From JASFTV01 sp050050615 (GTDB taxonomy: Bacteria; Desulfobacterota; DSM-4660; Desulfatiglandales; HGW-15): DNA of 12,080 nucleotides. Made by a program: the position numbers and the translations under genes. The first letter of the stretch is position 1, and each line of letters begins with the position of its first letter. Location: NCBI GenBank assembly GCA_050050615.1, contig JASFTV010000083.1, positions 1-12,080 on the forward strand, written 5' to 3'. Of this stretch, positions 4,842 through 12,080 are shown piece after piece. The notes under the pieces were generated by a model that made no database searches, had not been told where the DNA came from, and saw only the letters and a list, made by a program, of their open reading frames with translations.

Positions 4842-6608
4842 TTATTGCTCTAGGAATTTCTTAACCTCTTCGATCCTCGCTTTCAGTTTCTCCCCGTGTG
4901 GATGATTCAGGGATAGGGCTCTCTCATACATCTCAAGAGATTTTCGATACATCTTCTTCATAAAATAGACGTCTCCCAGATGTTCTGTGATGGTCGGATC
5001 GTCAGGGACATGGGAAGCAGCCTCTTCGAGGTACTTCAACGCCTCGTCATACAATCCTCTCTGGTAATAGACCCATCCGAGACTGTCTATGATGTATCCG
5101 CTATTTGGTTTTATTTTCAGAGCCTTTTGAATGAGATCCATGGCCTCTTTGAGCTTTATGCCCTGTTCAGCATAGCTATACCCGATATAGTTAAGCGCAT
5201 CCGCATGATCAGGATTGATCTCCAATATTCTTTTCATCTGCTCGAGACATTTCTCTTTTTCACCCATTTTGTCCAAAACCACACCCAGCCGAAAGATAAG
5301 CTCTACGTTTTTGCCGTCCAGATTGAGTCCTTCTTGAATGACTTCCGTGGCGCTCTTGTAATCCTTTTTCGCTTCATGAATTGATGCCAGCATAAGGTAG
5401 AGCTCAATCTTGCCTTTCTCGTGCGTCATAGCCTTTTCAAGAACGTCGATCGCTTCATCATATCTTTTCTCGCTTTCAAAAATAAAGGCAATGTGGATTT
5501 GGGCGCTGATGTAATACTCTGAATCTTGTTTGATCATTCTGAAGTGTTCAAGGGCATTCTCCGATTCTCCCTTTTCTTCATAGGCTGTCGCAAGATAGTA
5601 CCGTGACCGGTGATCTTCCGGCCAGGCAGTCACAATAAGCGTGAGCTCTTCAATCGATTCATCGAGCTTGCCATGACGAAGATATATCAGTCCCAAGGTC
5701 TGCCGACCTGGTTCTCCCGGCTTCGTCTTCTTCTTGATCACCTCCATCTGTTTCTCGGCCTTTTTCTCACGCCCGAGTTTATAATAGACATCGATGAGTC
5801 TCTCTCTGACAATGGCATTAGCAGGATTCAAGCTCAACAACCTTTCATAGCTCTCTGCCGCTCTATCATACCTTTTTCTTATCTGATACAGGCTGCCCAG
5901 ATCAAAAAGAGCAGCCTCCATCTTTTTATTCAATTCCAGAGCACGGAGGTAGGCCTTCTCTGCTTCTTCGTAGTTTCTCAATTCCAGATTGATCCTTCCC
6001 CTGTAATAATGAGCGATCACAAGATCCGGGTTCTCCTGGATGAGTCCATCCAGATGCCTCTGAGCAACCGTGTACTGCCTCTTTTTGATCAGAAACGTCA
6101 CCAAGATAAGTCTGATTCGCGTTTGCTTTGGGTCGAGATCGAGTATTTTCCGGTACTCTTCAATCGCGGATTCATCCTTCTTTAACAGGGCGTATATTTC
6201 GGCCAACAAAATGCGGTGATCGATATTCTCTGGTTCAAGTTCTATGGCCTTCTGAGCATGTATCACAGCCTCTTGATAATCATTCAACCTTTTCAGCAAA
6301 ATGGCCTTCTTCCTGAGGAGATAGGCCGAATCAGGGTCCTTCTCAATAGCACGGGACAAATAGTCTCGCGCCAGTTCATAACGGCCATGCGCTTCATGAA
6401 TTGAAGCCATGGCAAAATGCCTATACGCACTCTGGAGCTCATCCTCCTCCTCTGGAACCGCCTCACCGGTTCCTTTTTCAGCAGGTTTGGCTAGCGGAGG
6501 CTCGTGTTTGACCCACGTACAGGCGTAAATCATGCCCAGAATGAATATAAGGAGAGGGTAAAAAGCAAACCTTTGAGGAACTGGAACTGTAGTATTGATG
6601 AGAGACAT
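4842..6608 (-). CDS. Large TPR lipoprotein with about 15 repeats
   Basis: A protein of 588 residues. A signal peptide ends in a lipobox at GMIYAC, giving lipidated Cys30, followed by an acidic linker and about fifteen consecutive 34-residue tetratricopeptide repeats from about residue 60 to the C-terminus (for example AYLLRKKAILLKRLNDYQEA and ALFDLGSLYQIRKRYDRAAE). TPR solenoids are protein-protein scaffolds; a lipid-anchored one is expected at the periplasmic face of the outer or inner membrane, possibly organising an envelope complex or export machinery. I cannot name its partner. It is followed 21 nt later by the LolB-like lipoprotein gene and preceded by a strong promoter candidate, so the two form a transcription unit. 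No good Shine-Dalgarno precedes the ATG (the nearest AAAGG is 13 nt away). The full-length repeat array has no break. Confidence 0.9.
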   Translation of the reverse strand: MSLINTTVPVPQRFAFYPLLIFILGMIYACTWVKHEPPLAKPAEKGTGEAVPEEEDELQSAYRHFAMASIHEAHGRYELARDYLSRAIEKDPDSAYLLRKKAILLKRLNDYQEAVIHAQKAIELEPENIDHRILLAEIYALLKKDESAIEEYRKILDLDPKQTRIRLILVTFLIKKRQYTVAQRHLDGLIQENPDLVIAHYYRGRINLELRNYEEAEKAYLRALELNKKMEAALFDLGSLYQIRKRYDRAAESYERLLSLNPANAIVRERLIDVYYKLGREKKAEKQMEVIKKKTKPGEPGRQTLGLIYLRHGKLDESIEELTLIVTAWPEDHRSRYYLATAYEEKGESENALEHFRMIKQDSEYYISAQIHIAFIFESEKRYDEAIDVLEKAMTHEKGKIELYLMLASIHEAKKDYKSATEVIQEGLNLDGKNVELIFRLGVVLDKMGEKEKCLEQMKRILEINPDHADALNYIGYSYAEQGIKLKEAMDLIQKALKIKPNSGYIIDSLGWVYYQRGLYDEALKYLEEAASHVPDDPTITEHLGDVYFMKKMYRKSLEMYERALSLNHPHGEKLKARIEEVKKFLEQ

Positions 6609-6639
6609 AGCAATGATGGGCCTTTTATTTGCTGCCTTT

Positions 6640-6669
6640 ATTATAACCTAGCTCAGGAAAAACTCTCAA
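6640..6669 (-). promoter_or_regulatory. Sigma-70 promoter for the TPR/LolB-like lipoprotein pair
   Basis: On the minus strand TTGAGA (6669-6664) is followed after 18 bp by a perfect TATAAT (6645-6640). Transcription would begin about 25 nt upstream of the TPR lipoprotein ATG at 6608. It is the best promoter match in the window and separates this pair from rpoH. Confidence 0.6.
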
Positions 6670-6677
6670 TTGAATCT

Positions 6678-6698
6678 TGCAAAGGGTAAGGGCACCCT
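6678..6698 (-). terminator. Weak terminator-like hairpin after rpoH
   Basis: On the minus strand AGGGT (6698-6694), a 6-nt loop and ACCCT (6687-6683) form a short stem, followed by TTGCA, 22 nt after the rpoH stop. The stem is only 5 bp and the T tract is poor, so some readthrough into the next unit is likely. Confidence 0.25.
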
Positions 6699-6719
6699 CT
6701 ATCCATAGCCCTTCCGTGC

Positions 6720-7700
6720 TTATTTGATGAAATTGGAATAGTTCTCTTCAAAATTCGGGATTTCCGCTATGAGCCACTTTTTGATGTTCTTGATGATTCT
6801 TTCCTGGATCTGACGAACCCTTTCACGTGAAATGCTGTATTTATCACCCAGTTCCTGAAGCGTCACAGGAGTTTCGGCCATGATTCGGTTATCAAAGATA
6901 TCCAGCTCTTTTCCGGAAAGTTTCTCTCGATATTCTTCCAGTTTTCTGAGAAGCAGCTCTCTATTCTGCTTTTCAAAAAGTTGTTCGTCAACAGGCTCTC
7001 CCGAATCTGGCAAAAAGGACCCGTAGACCTCCTTCCCGTCATCACCAACTGGGGCATTGAGGGAGATTTCCCCGCCTCCAAGCCGCATGCTCATCTCCTC
7101 GATTTCCTTCTCCTTCACATCCAGACGCTCAGCCAGGAGCCTAGGTTCAGGATCATACCCTTGGGCTATCAGCCTATCTCTTTCCTTGGCGAGGTTAAAA
7201 AATAGCTTACGTTGGGTCTGGGTCGTTCCAATTTTGACGAGCTTCCAATTTTCCATGATGAATTTCAGAATATACGCCTTGATCCAAAAGGAGGCATAAT
7301 ACGAGAACTTTATTCCCCGGTAGGGATCGAATTTGCGGACTGCCTGCATCAGACCGACATTCCCTTCCTGGATGAGGTCCATGAGGCTTTTTGTCCAGTA
7401 GCGGTGAAAATCCATAGCAATCTTCACCACCAATCTCAGATTGGCGGTAATCAATATGTAAGCCGCTTTTTGGTCCTTCTTTTCTCTTACCCGAATAGAC
7501 AACTCCAATTCTTCTTCTCTGGTGAGCAGTCTGTAGTGCTTGATCTCCAACAGGTACATTTGAAGGGGATCGTACGCGACAAGAGCTCTCTCCTCCGGCT
7601 GAACCGCGGGCCTGAGATCAAATTCACGGCCTGATTCGACGAGCTCCGTCTCCTTAGAAGCGGTCTTTTCTTTCAGAGATGTTTCTTTTCTTCGTCCCAT
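6720..7700 (-). CDS. rpoH: Heat-shock sigma factor RpoH (sigma-32)
   Basis: A sigma-70 family factor of 326 residues. Region 1.2/2.1 starts at DPLQMYLLEI (44-53). Core-binding region 2.2 is DLIQEGNVGLMQAV (108-121), and regions 2.3-2.4 follow at about 123-160 (KFDPYRGIKFSYYASFWIKA). The diagnostic RpoH box QRKLFFNL is at 163-170. Region 4.2 carries a helix-turn-helix (about 279-303, VTLQELGDKYSISRERVRQI) that reads the -35 box. The RpoH box makes sigma-32 more likely than RpoD or RpoS. It directs chaperone and protease genes in response to misfolded protein. The N-terminus has about 40 charged residues before the conserved part, longer than E. coli RpoH. The ATG has no recognisable Shine-Dalgarno within 20 nt, so its translation may be weak or regulated. 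It sits 118 nt after tyrS, downstream of the periplasmic chaperone genes. Confidence 0.93.
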   Translation of the reverse strand: MGRRKETSLKEKTASKETELVESGREFDLRPAVQPEERALVAYDPLQMYLLEIKHYRLLTREEELELSIRVREKKDQKAAYILITANLRLVVKIAMDFHRYWTKSLMDLIQEGNVGLMQAVRKFDPYRGIKFSYYASFWIKAYILKFIMENWKLVKIGTTQTQRKLFFNLAKERDRLIAQGYDPEPRLLAERLDVKEKEIEEMSMRLGGGEISLNAPVGDDGKEVYGSFLPDSGEPVDEQLFEKQNRELLLRKLEEYREKLSGKELDIFDNRIMAETPVTLQELGDKYSISRERVRQIQERIIKNIKKWLIAEIPNFEENYSNFIK

Positions 7701-7818
7701 GAGACTGCACGTTCGGTCTTTTTAAGTGGAATGTCGCGGTTTCATGTTCAATGCCCGCACTCTGTTTGGAAAACTTCCGGAAACACCTGGGAATCTCCCA
7801 TATTGAAAATTCTTAAAG

Positions 7819-9063
7819 TCATTTCTGCGATACCGCACTGGGGACAACTCTCAGGTATCTTTTTTTACCTGCTCTTAATACAATACATCCGCGCCTTACA
7901 TCTTTTGAATCAATAATCTGATCAAAGGTCTCAATCCTTTGATCGTTCACGTACCCACCCCCTTGCGATATGAGGCGACGGGCCTCACCCCTTGTCTTGC
8001 AGAGGTTGCCTTTTTCAAATAAAAGGTATGCGGGAATGCCTTGCTCCAGTTCCTCAGGCTTGACATCATAAGTGGGCACAGACTCGGAAAACTCCAAGAT
8101 CTCCTGTCCAAAAAGCTGCCGAGAGGCTATCTTCGCTTTTTCGGCCTCCTCTTTGCCATGGCACAGGGTGGTCGCTTCATAGGCGAGTGCTTCCTTTGCG
8201 TGCCTAATCTCTTCTCCACCAAGGGATCCGAGTCTCCCAACTTCATCCATGGGAAGAAATGTAAAGAGCGCCAGAAACCGTTCGATATCTCTATCATCCT
8301 GATTTATCCAGTACTGGTAATACTCATAGGGAGAGGTCAAGTTTGGATCAAGCCATACGGCGCCTTTGTGGGTTTTGCCCATCTTGATCCCGGATGAAGT
8401 GGTTATGAGCGGGAACGTTAACGCATGAATCGTTTCCCCGTCCAAACGTCTTGTCAGATCCGCTCCTGCCAGAATATTTCCCCACTGGTCATTGCCCCCC
8501 ATCTGAAGCCGGCAATCGTAATGTTTGAAAAGGTGCCAGAAGTCATAGGCCTGAAGAAGCATGTAGTTAAACTCAATAAAACTGAGTCCTGTCTCTAATC
8601 TGACCTTGTAACTTTCTGCAGCCAGCATCCGATTCACACTAAAATGACGGCCAATGTCCCGGAGAAATTCAATGTAGTTCAGATCAACGAGCCAATCGGC
8701 ATTATTGAGCATCAGGGCCTTTCCAGCGCTGAAATCAAGAAATCGCGAAAGCTGCTCCTTTATCCCTTCTGCGTTCTGATCGATCTCTTCCCTGGTCAGG
8801 AGACGTCGCATTTCCGTCTTTCCGCTCGGGTCCCCAACAAGTGTCGTCCCTCCGCCCAAAAGGGCAATGGGTCTGTGCCCCGCTCTTTGCATATGGGCCA
8901 AAGACATGATGGGGATAAGGCTTCCTAGATGGAGACTGCGGGCGGTCGCATCAAAGCCAATATAACAAGTTGTCGGCTTTTCCAACAACTGGCGAACCTG
9001 GTCCCTATCGCTGACTTGCTCTATGAAACCCCTTTCTTCGAAAATGTCGAAAACATTTTCCAA
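7819..9063 (-). CDS. tyrS: Tyrosyl-tRNA synthetase
   Basis: A class I aminoacyl-tRNA synthetase of 414 residues, charging tRNA-Tyr in the cytoplasm. The ATP-binding HIGH motif appears as HLGS (45-48) after the tyrosine-pocket segment YIGFDATARS. GGNDQWGNI (189-197) and the KMSKS-equivalent KMGKT (227-231) match the bacterial TyrS group with KFGKT-type loops rather than KMSKS. A C-terminal S4 RNA-binding domain covers about 345-410. The start is TTG at 9063: GAGAGG lies 6 nt upstream, and the codon begins 1 nt after the TAA of the rodZ-like gene, indicating translational coupling. An in-frame ATG is absent for many codons, so TTG is well supported. No T-box leader is present, as expected for a gene inside an operon. 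Confidence 0.97.
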   Translation of the reverse strand: MENVFDIFEERGFIEQVSDRDQVRQLLEKPTTCYIGFDATARSLHLGSLIPIMSLAHMQRAGHRPIALLGGGTTLVGDPSGKTEMRRLLTREEIDQNAEGIKEQLSRFLDFSAGKALMLNNADWLVDLNYIEFLRDIGRHFSVNRMLAAESYKVRLETGLSFIEFNYMLLQAYDFWHLFKHYDCRLQMGGNDQWGNILAGADLTRRLDGETIHALTFPLITTSSGIKMGKTHKGAVWLDPNLTSPYEYYQYWINQDDRDIERFLALFTFLPMDEVGRLGSLGGEEIRHAKEALAYEATTLCHGKEEAEKAKIASRQLFGQEILEFSESVPTYDVKPEELEQGIPAYLLFEKGNLCKTRGEARRLISQGGGYVNDQRIETFDQIIDSKDVRRGCIVLRAGKKRYLRVVPSAVSQK

Positions 9064-9064
9064 C

Positions 9065-10039
9065 TTAATCCTCTCTATCTGTTCCCTGGTAGCCCTCAGG
9101 AAGTTTTAGCCTGACCACCTGACCGAGCTTTCCTAAGTTCTCTAATCTTTGTCCATCAAAATCAAACGCGATTCCGGCTGCGTTCCCCACGATAATCTCA
9201 AAACCCTTTCTGGCTTTCCATTGGGGTCTGCTTCCAGGCTGAAAAATGTATTCTTTAGGTGCATTACCGTCGATGCTGATGCTGATCCAAGTCCTTCCCT
9301 CGACAATGCCTTTAAGGACGAGCCAATCCGCGCTCTCAGCAGGCCCCGAGATCGCGTCGATTGAGGCTTCTTCTTCATCATAACCGGCCTGTTCTTCTTT
9401 CAGCAGCGCAACAGCCTCCTCTAGTTTTCTATCCACTTCGGTCTCCGCCGTAACCACCTCTGTTTCAGGAGAACTCACGACCACTTCTTCCGGAGGCTGT
9501 GCTTCCTCAACCAACGGTTCGGGCGGTTTTTGCGTCGCCGCAGGTGGCTGCTCTGCGTTCATTGATTCCGATAGGCTTTCCTCTTGGGGGGAGATAGGGA
9601 GTTCTTCCTTTGGGCTATACGCTTTCCATATGGAGAAGGAGATGCCTACCAGAACCAAGATGGCCAAGATGAGATAGACTAGACGGCTTTTACCGGTCTG
9701 AGGGGGCTCCAAAAGTGGTTTGGGTATTTCTGATTCCGTGGGGATGAGATACTCGTACAGAGCCAGTACCTCTTTCTCGTCTAAGCCGAGCGCTTTCGCA
9801 TAAGATCTTATGAACCCTCTTACAAAAACTGGAGGGGGCAGACTATCCCATGCCTCTTTTTCCAAGGCATCGATGATGTGCCGCCTGAGCCTTGTGATCT
9901 CAGCGACTTGCTGAATGCTGAGGCCCTTTTTTTCTCTCTCGCTCTTTAAGAAGGGCCCTAACGCCTGAACCTTCGGGGGTCCAGTTTCGCCAGTCGCCCT
10001 CTCTATGGGTTGCCCCTCTTTGTGCTCTTTGTCCGACAT
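9065..10039 (-). CDS. RodZ-like protein: HTH, transmembrane helix, DUF4115
   Basis: A protein of 324 residues. A charged N-terminus precedes a cytoplasmic helix-turn-helix (HTH_25, about 26-95; GPFLKSEREKKGLSIQQVAE), where RodZ contacts MreB. A single transmembrane helix lies at about 120-138. A long Pro/Glu-rich periplasmic linker (about 142-235) follows, ending in a C-terminal DUF4115 beta domain (about 238-315; DWLVLKGIVEGRTWISISID). This is the architecture of RodZ, which couples MreB to the elongasome and rod shape. I leave the symbol blank because this family is diverse. ATG at 10039 is preferred (GGGA 7 nt upstream); a TTG at 10084 overlaps the surA stop as TTGA but has no ribosome site. 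Its stop is 1 nt from the tyrS start. Confidence 0.88.
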   Translation of the reverse strand: MSDKEHKEGQPIERATGETGPPKVQALGPFLKSEREKKGLSIQQVAEITRLRRHIIDALEKEAWDSLPPPVFVRGFIRSYAKALGLDEKEVLALYEYLIPTESEIPKPLLEPPQTGKSRLVYLILAILVLVGISFSIWKAYSPKEELPISPQEESLSESMNAEQPPAATQKPPEPLVEEAQPPEEVVVSSPETEVVTAETEVDRKLEEAVALLKEEQAGYDEEEASIDAISGPAESADWLVLKGIVEGRTWISISIDGNAPKEYIFQPGSRPQWKARKGFEIIVGNAAGIAFDFDGQRLENLGKLGQVVRLKLPEGYQGTDRED

Positions 10040-10080
10040 AAGTACATCCCGGAAGTCATTCTCAATGGAAACGCTTGGGT

Positions 10081-11055
10081 TCAAAAGATGATTTTGGTAT
10101 AAGAATTTTCGCGTAATTCCTTGATCCAGGCATTGTATCTCTTATTGACTTCTTGCCGGTATAGAATTGCATAAATGGCATCCCTCACCTCAGGGAGAGT
10201 TTTCATGCTCCCTTTCTCTCTTTTGATCAGCTGAACGATCTGAATGCCGTTTTCCCTGATAATCGGATCGCCGACGCCCCCCTCCGACATCGACTCAATC
10301 ATCTCCCTGAGATTGGGTTCAAGTTGATCTGTTCTAAATACGCCCAGATCACCCCCCTCATCCGCTCCAGGGCCTTCTGAGAATCTTCTGGCCAGTTCAC
10401 CAAAATTTTCCCCTGACCTCAATTTGGCGAAAATCTCTTTTGCCTTCTCACGGACTCGACCTCTTTCCTCTTCGTCTTCAGGGTTCTTCCACGTTAGGAA
10501 GATGCCGGCGAGATGAACTTTGTCTTCCCTGCTGAATTCTTCTTTGTGCTTCTCATAGAACTCGCCAATCATCTCTTCCCTTATAATGATTTTAGACTTG
10601 ACCTCAAATTCAATGAGATTCATTCGTTCAAGATCTCTCTTCATTCTCTCTCGATACTTTTCAAAGGTCAGCCCCTGTTTCTCGAGTCTGTACAAAAGAT
10701 CTTCATGGGTCCACTGGTTGTCTCTTTTTACCTTTTCGATAGTCGCGTCCACTTGTCTGTCACTCACCTTGATGCCCATTTCCTTTATCTTCTCTTGAGA
10801 GATCCTTTCATCAATCAAGAACTCCAGGATTCTACGCCGTGTCGCTAGATAGGCGCCTTTGCCCTGCAACTTCAGATCCTCGGGAGCAAGTCCCGTCATC
10901 TCCTTGATCTTTTTATTCAGTTCATGCAGGGTGATGACCTCATCGTTTACAATGGCCACGACCCTATTACAAACCTCAGCAAAGAGAGGTTGAAGACATA
11001 TCAACGTCATCAAAACCGAACCACTGAATCCCCATAGAAATCTCTTACATCTCAT
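10081..11055 (-). CDS. surA: Periplasmic chaperone/peptidyl-prolyl isomerase SurA
   Basis: A protein of 324 residues with a Sec signal peptide (cleavage predicted after LFA, residue 26). The SurA N-terminal chaperone domain starts at VVAIVNDEVITLHEL (32-46) and extends to about 165. One parvulin (PpiC) domain covers about 178-280, with the FGELARRFSEGPGADEGGDLG segment typical of the fold. A C-terminal helix follows. E. coli SurA has two parvulin domains; one is common in deltaproteobacterial homologues. It folds outer-membrane proteins on the way to BAM. The ATG at 11055 directly follows the TAA of the preceding lipoprotein gene (no spacer) and has GGAG 9 nt upstream inside that gene, so translation is coupled. 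Two parvulin-type genes in tandem suggest a dedicated envelope folding operon. The family is secure; SurA versus generic SurA-like is slightly less so. Confidence 0.9.
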   Translation of the reverse strand: MRCKRFLWGFSGSVLMTLICLQPLFAEVCNRVVAIVNDEVITLHELNKKIKEMTGLAPEDLKLQGKGAYLATRRRILEFLIDERISQEKIKEMGIKVSDRQVDATIEKVKRDNQWTHEDLLYRLEKQGLTFEKYRERMKRDLERMNLIEFEVKSKIIIREEMIGEFYEKHKEEFSREDKVHLAGIFLTWKNPEDEEERGRVREKAKEIFAKLRSGENFGELARRFSEGPGADEGGDLGVFRTDQLEPNLREMIESMSEGGVGDPIIRENGIQIVQLIKREKGSMKTLPEVRDAIYAILYRQEVNKRYNAWIKELRENSYTKIIF

Positions 11056-12000
11056 TTATCCTAGCTCCAGCGTATTCAATAGTTCGTGGTCTACTTTGAC
11101 GGGGATGAGATCCCGCAGACTTTTCAGCCATTCTCTGTAAAATTCTTCTTTTCTTTGGCGAGACAGTTTTGATTCAACTTCTGCCAATGCTTCGGGCAGG
11201 GCTTTGAATCCTTCAGGCCGCTTTTCCACAACCTGAAAGATATGGAACCCGTAGGGCGTTTCTACGACGTCGCTTATCTCACCAACCTCTAATGAAAAGA
11301 TGGCCTTTTCCATAGATTCTTCCAGATCACCTCTAGCAATCCAGCTCAGCTCCCCCACATTTTCCATACCGGGTTTCTTAGAGTATTTCATGGACAGCTC
11401 AGTCATGTCCCCTCCCGCAGCGAGTCTCTTCAGAACACCTTCAGCTTCCTCTCTGGTCTTTGTCACCATCTGCCTGAATTTGACCATTTCGGGGGACCTG
11501 AACTCATCGTGGTGAGAATCGTAATAGGCTTTGATTTCTTGAGAGGACACTGGGGTCACTTCCTCGGACACTTTCTGTATGATCTTCTTAATGAGGAGTC
11601 GCTCTCTCAATGCCTCCTTCCATGCCTCAAAATCAATATATCCCTGAAGCAACATTTCCTGAAAATCTTCTTTCGAGTATTCCTTCTGTATATCATCCAA
11701 AGCGGATTTCAGTTCCACCTTTGAGACATGGATGCCGCGCTCCTTGCCGTATTCCAGGATCAAATAATGATCAATGATCTTATTTACTAAAGGTTCAAGG
11801 ACTTGGTGCGCCGCCTGGCCCGTGATTTCCATCTCATAGCTCATGCGTTTGATTTCTCTCCTCAGTTTCTGGAAGGTGATATCCCTGCTCCCTACGGTGA
11901 TCACAATCCTCTCCTCCGGGCGATCAAAGATACCGCACGCCAAGAAAAAAATCGGGGTGGCTGTTAGAAGACACAAAAATCTTTTTGAGAAAACAATCAC
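11056..12000 (-). CDS. PrsA/PpiC-like lipoprotein peptidyl-prolyl isomerase
   Basis: A lipid-anchored foldase. From GTG 12000 the signal peptide MIVFSKRFLCLLTA leads to FFLAC, with lipidated Cys22. A SurA_N-like helical chaperone region follows (VITVGSRDITFQKLRREI onward, about 34-175). A parvulin domain comes next (about 178-268), with MVKFRQMV, the GELSW segment and YGFHIFQV. The total is 314 residues. Parvulin foldases assist exported or outer-membrane proteins; this anchored one could act upstream of the soluble SurA encoded next. A TTG at 12066 also opens the frame and overlaps a TGA that probably ends the preceding gene. Its 22 extra residues spoil the signal peptide, so GTG, with GGAAA 7 nt upstream, is preferred. 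Stops in all three minus-strand frames near 12063-12079 show that any gene further upstream ends there. Confidence 0.88.
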   Translation of the reverse strand: MIVFSKRFLCLLTATPIFFLACGIFDRPEERIVITVGSRDITFQKLRREIKRMSYEMEITGQAAHQVLEPLVNKIIDHYLILEYGKERGIHVSKVELKSALDDIQKEYSKEDFQEMLLQGYIDFEAWKEALRERLLIKKIIQKVSEEVTPVSSQEIKAYYDSHHDEFRSPEMVKFRQMVTKTREEAEGVLKRLAAGGDMTELSMKYSKKPGMENVGELSWIARGDLEESMEKAIFSLEVGEISDVVETPYGFHIFQVVEKRPEGFKALPEALAEVESKLSRQRKEEFYREWLKSLRDLIPVKVDHELLNTLELG

Positions 12001-12080
12001 GGCACTGTTTCCAAAGCTCCAGCGGTTACTTGTGGGTAAATCGGATTCGGTGAACTTAACTGTCAAACCTTTAGATTAAC

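Noticed and set aside
4980..6404. Several plus-strand frames antisense to the TPR lipoprotein
   Set aside because: They mirror the repetitive TPR coding sequence and have no recognisable motifs or start signals.
7788..7800. TGGGA-ATC-TCCCA hairpin as tyrS terminator
   Set aside because: The stem is 5 bp with a 3-nt loop and no T tract on the minus strand; too weak to call.
12001..12066. TTG 12066 as start of the lipoprotein isomerase
   Set aside because: It overlaps a TGA as in coupled genes, but adds 22 residues that disrupt a good lipoprotein signal and has no properly spaced ribosome site.
12031..12066. TTGACA at 12066-12061 as a -35 box
   Set aside because: No acceptable -10 box lies 16-18 bp downstream (CGATTT only).
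1..12080. Mobile elements, CRISPR array, tRNA or rRNA genes, defence system
   Set aside because: No transposase, regular spacer repeats, cloverleaf sequences or toxin/nuclease pairs were seen on either strand.

Overview
The window reads as a chromosomal segment of an anaerobic Gram-negative bacterium, most likely a deltaproteobacterium (Desulfobacterota, sulfate-reducing or syntrophic type). Two lines of evidence point there. There are clear double-membrane functions: lipoproteins, SurA, a RodZ-type protein, RpoH and a LolB-like protein. There is also redox/molybdenum metabolism: MoaA and a 16-cysteine DmsB/NrfC-type ferredoxin subunit. The taxonomic placement is an inference from gene content, not from a marker gene.

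Left part (1-3872). On the minus strand lie a decayed C-terminal remnant of an FAD/NAD-dependent oxidoreductase, a polyferredoxin gene, and a membrane-anchored TPR (YfgM-like) gene. The TPR gene diverges from a plus-strand dedA-family gene across a 260-bp region that holds two back-to-back promoter candidates, an inverted repeat and a structured leader. moaA follows dedA on the plus strand. It has its own promoter candidate and an unusually long (about 250 nt) GC-rich leader with a hairpin and a clear Rho-independent terminator well before the start codon. This is the best candidate in the window for an uncharacterised regulatory RNA.

Right part (3954-12066). All genes are on the minus strand. 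In transcription order they are a PrsA/PpiC-like lipoprotein isomerase, SurA, a RodZ-like HTH/DUF4115 membrane protein, TyrS, RpoH, a 15-repeat TPR lipoprotein and a LolB/DUF4292-like lipoprotein. The first four are packed with little or no spacing (TAA-ATG abutting, 1-nt gaps, TTG/GTG starts) and look like one operon entering from beyond the right edge. rpoH follows after 118 nt. A consensus sigma-70 promoter with a perfect -10 box precedes the TPR lipoprotein pair. Together this half concerns building and surveying the cell envelope: periplasmic folding, rod shape, lipoproteins and the heat-shock sigma factor.

I saw no tRNA, rRNA, CRISPR array, transposase or prophage gene. Most coding genes are ordinary housekeeping or accessory genes. 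The interest lies in the leaders and in the decaying oxidoreductase material around the ferredoxin gene.
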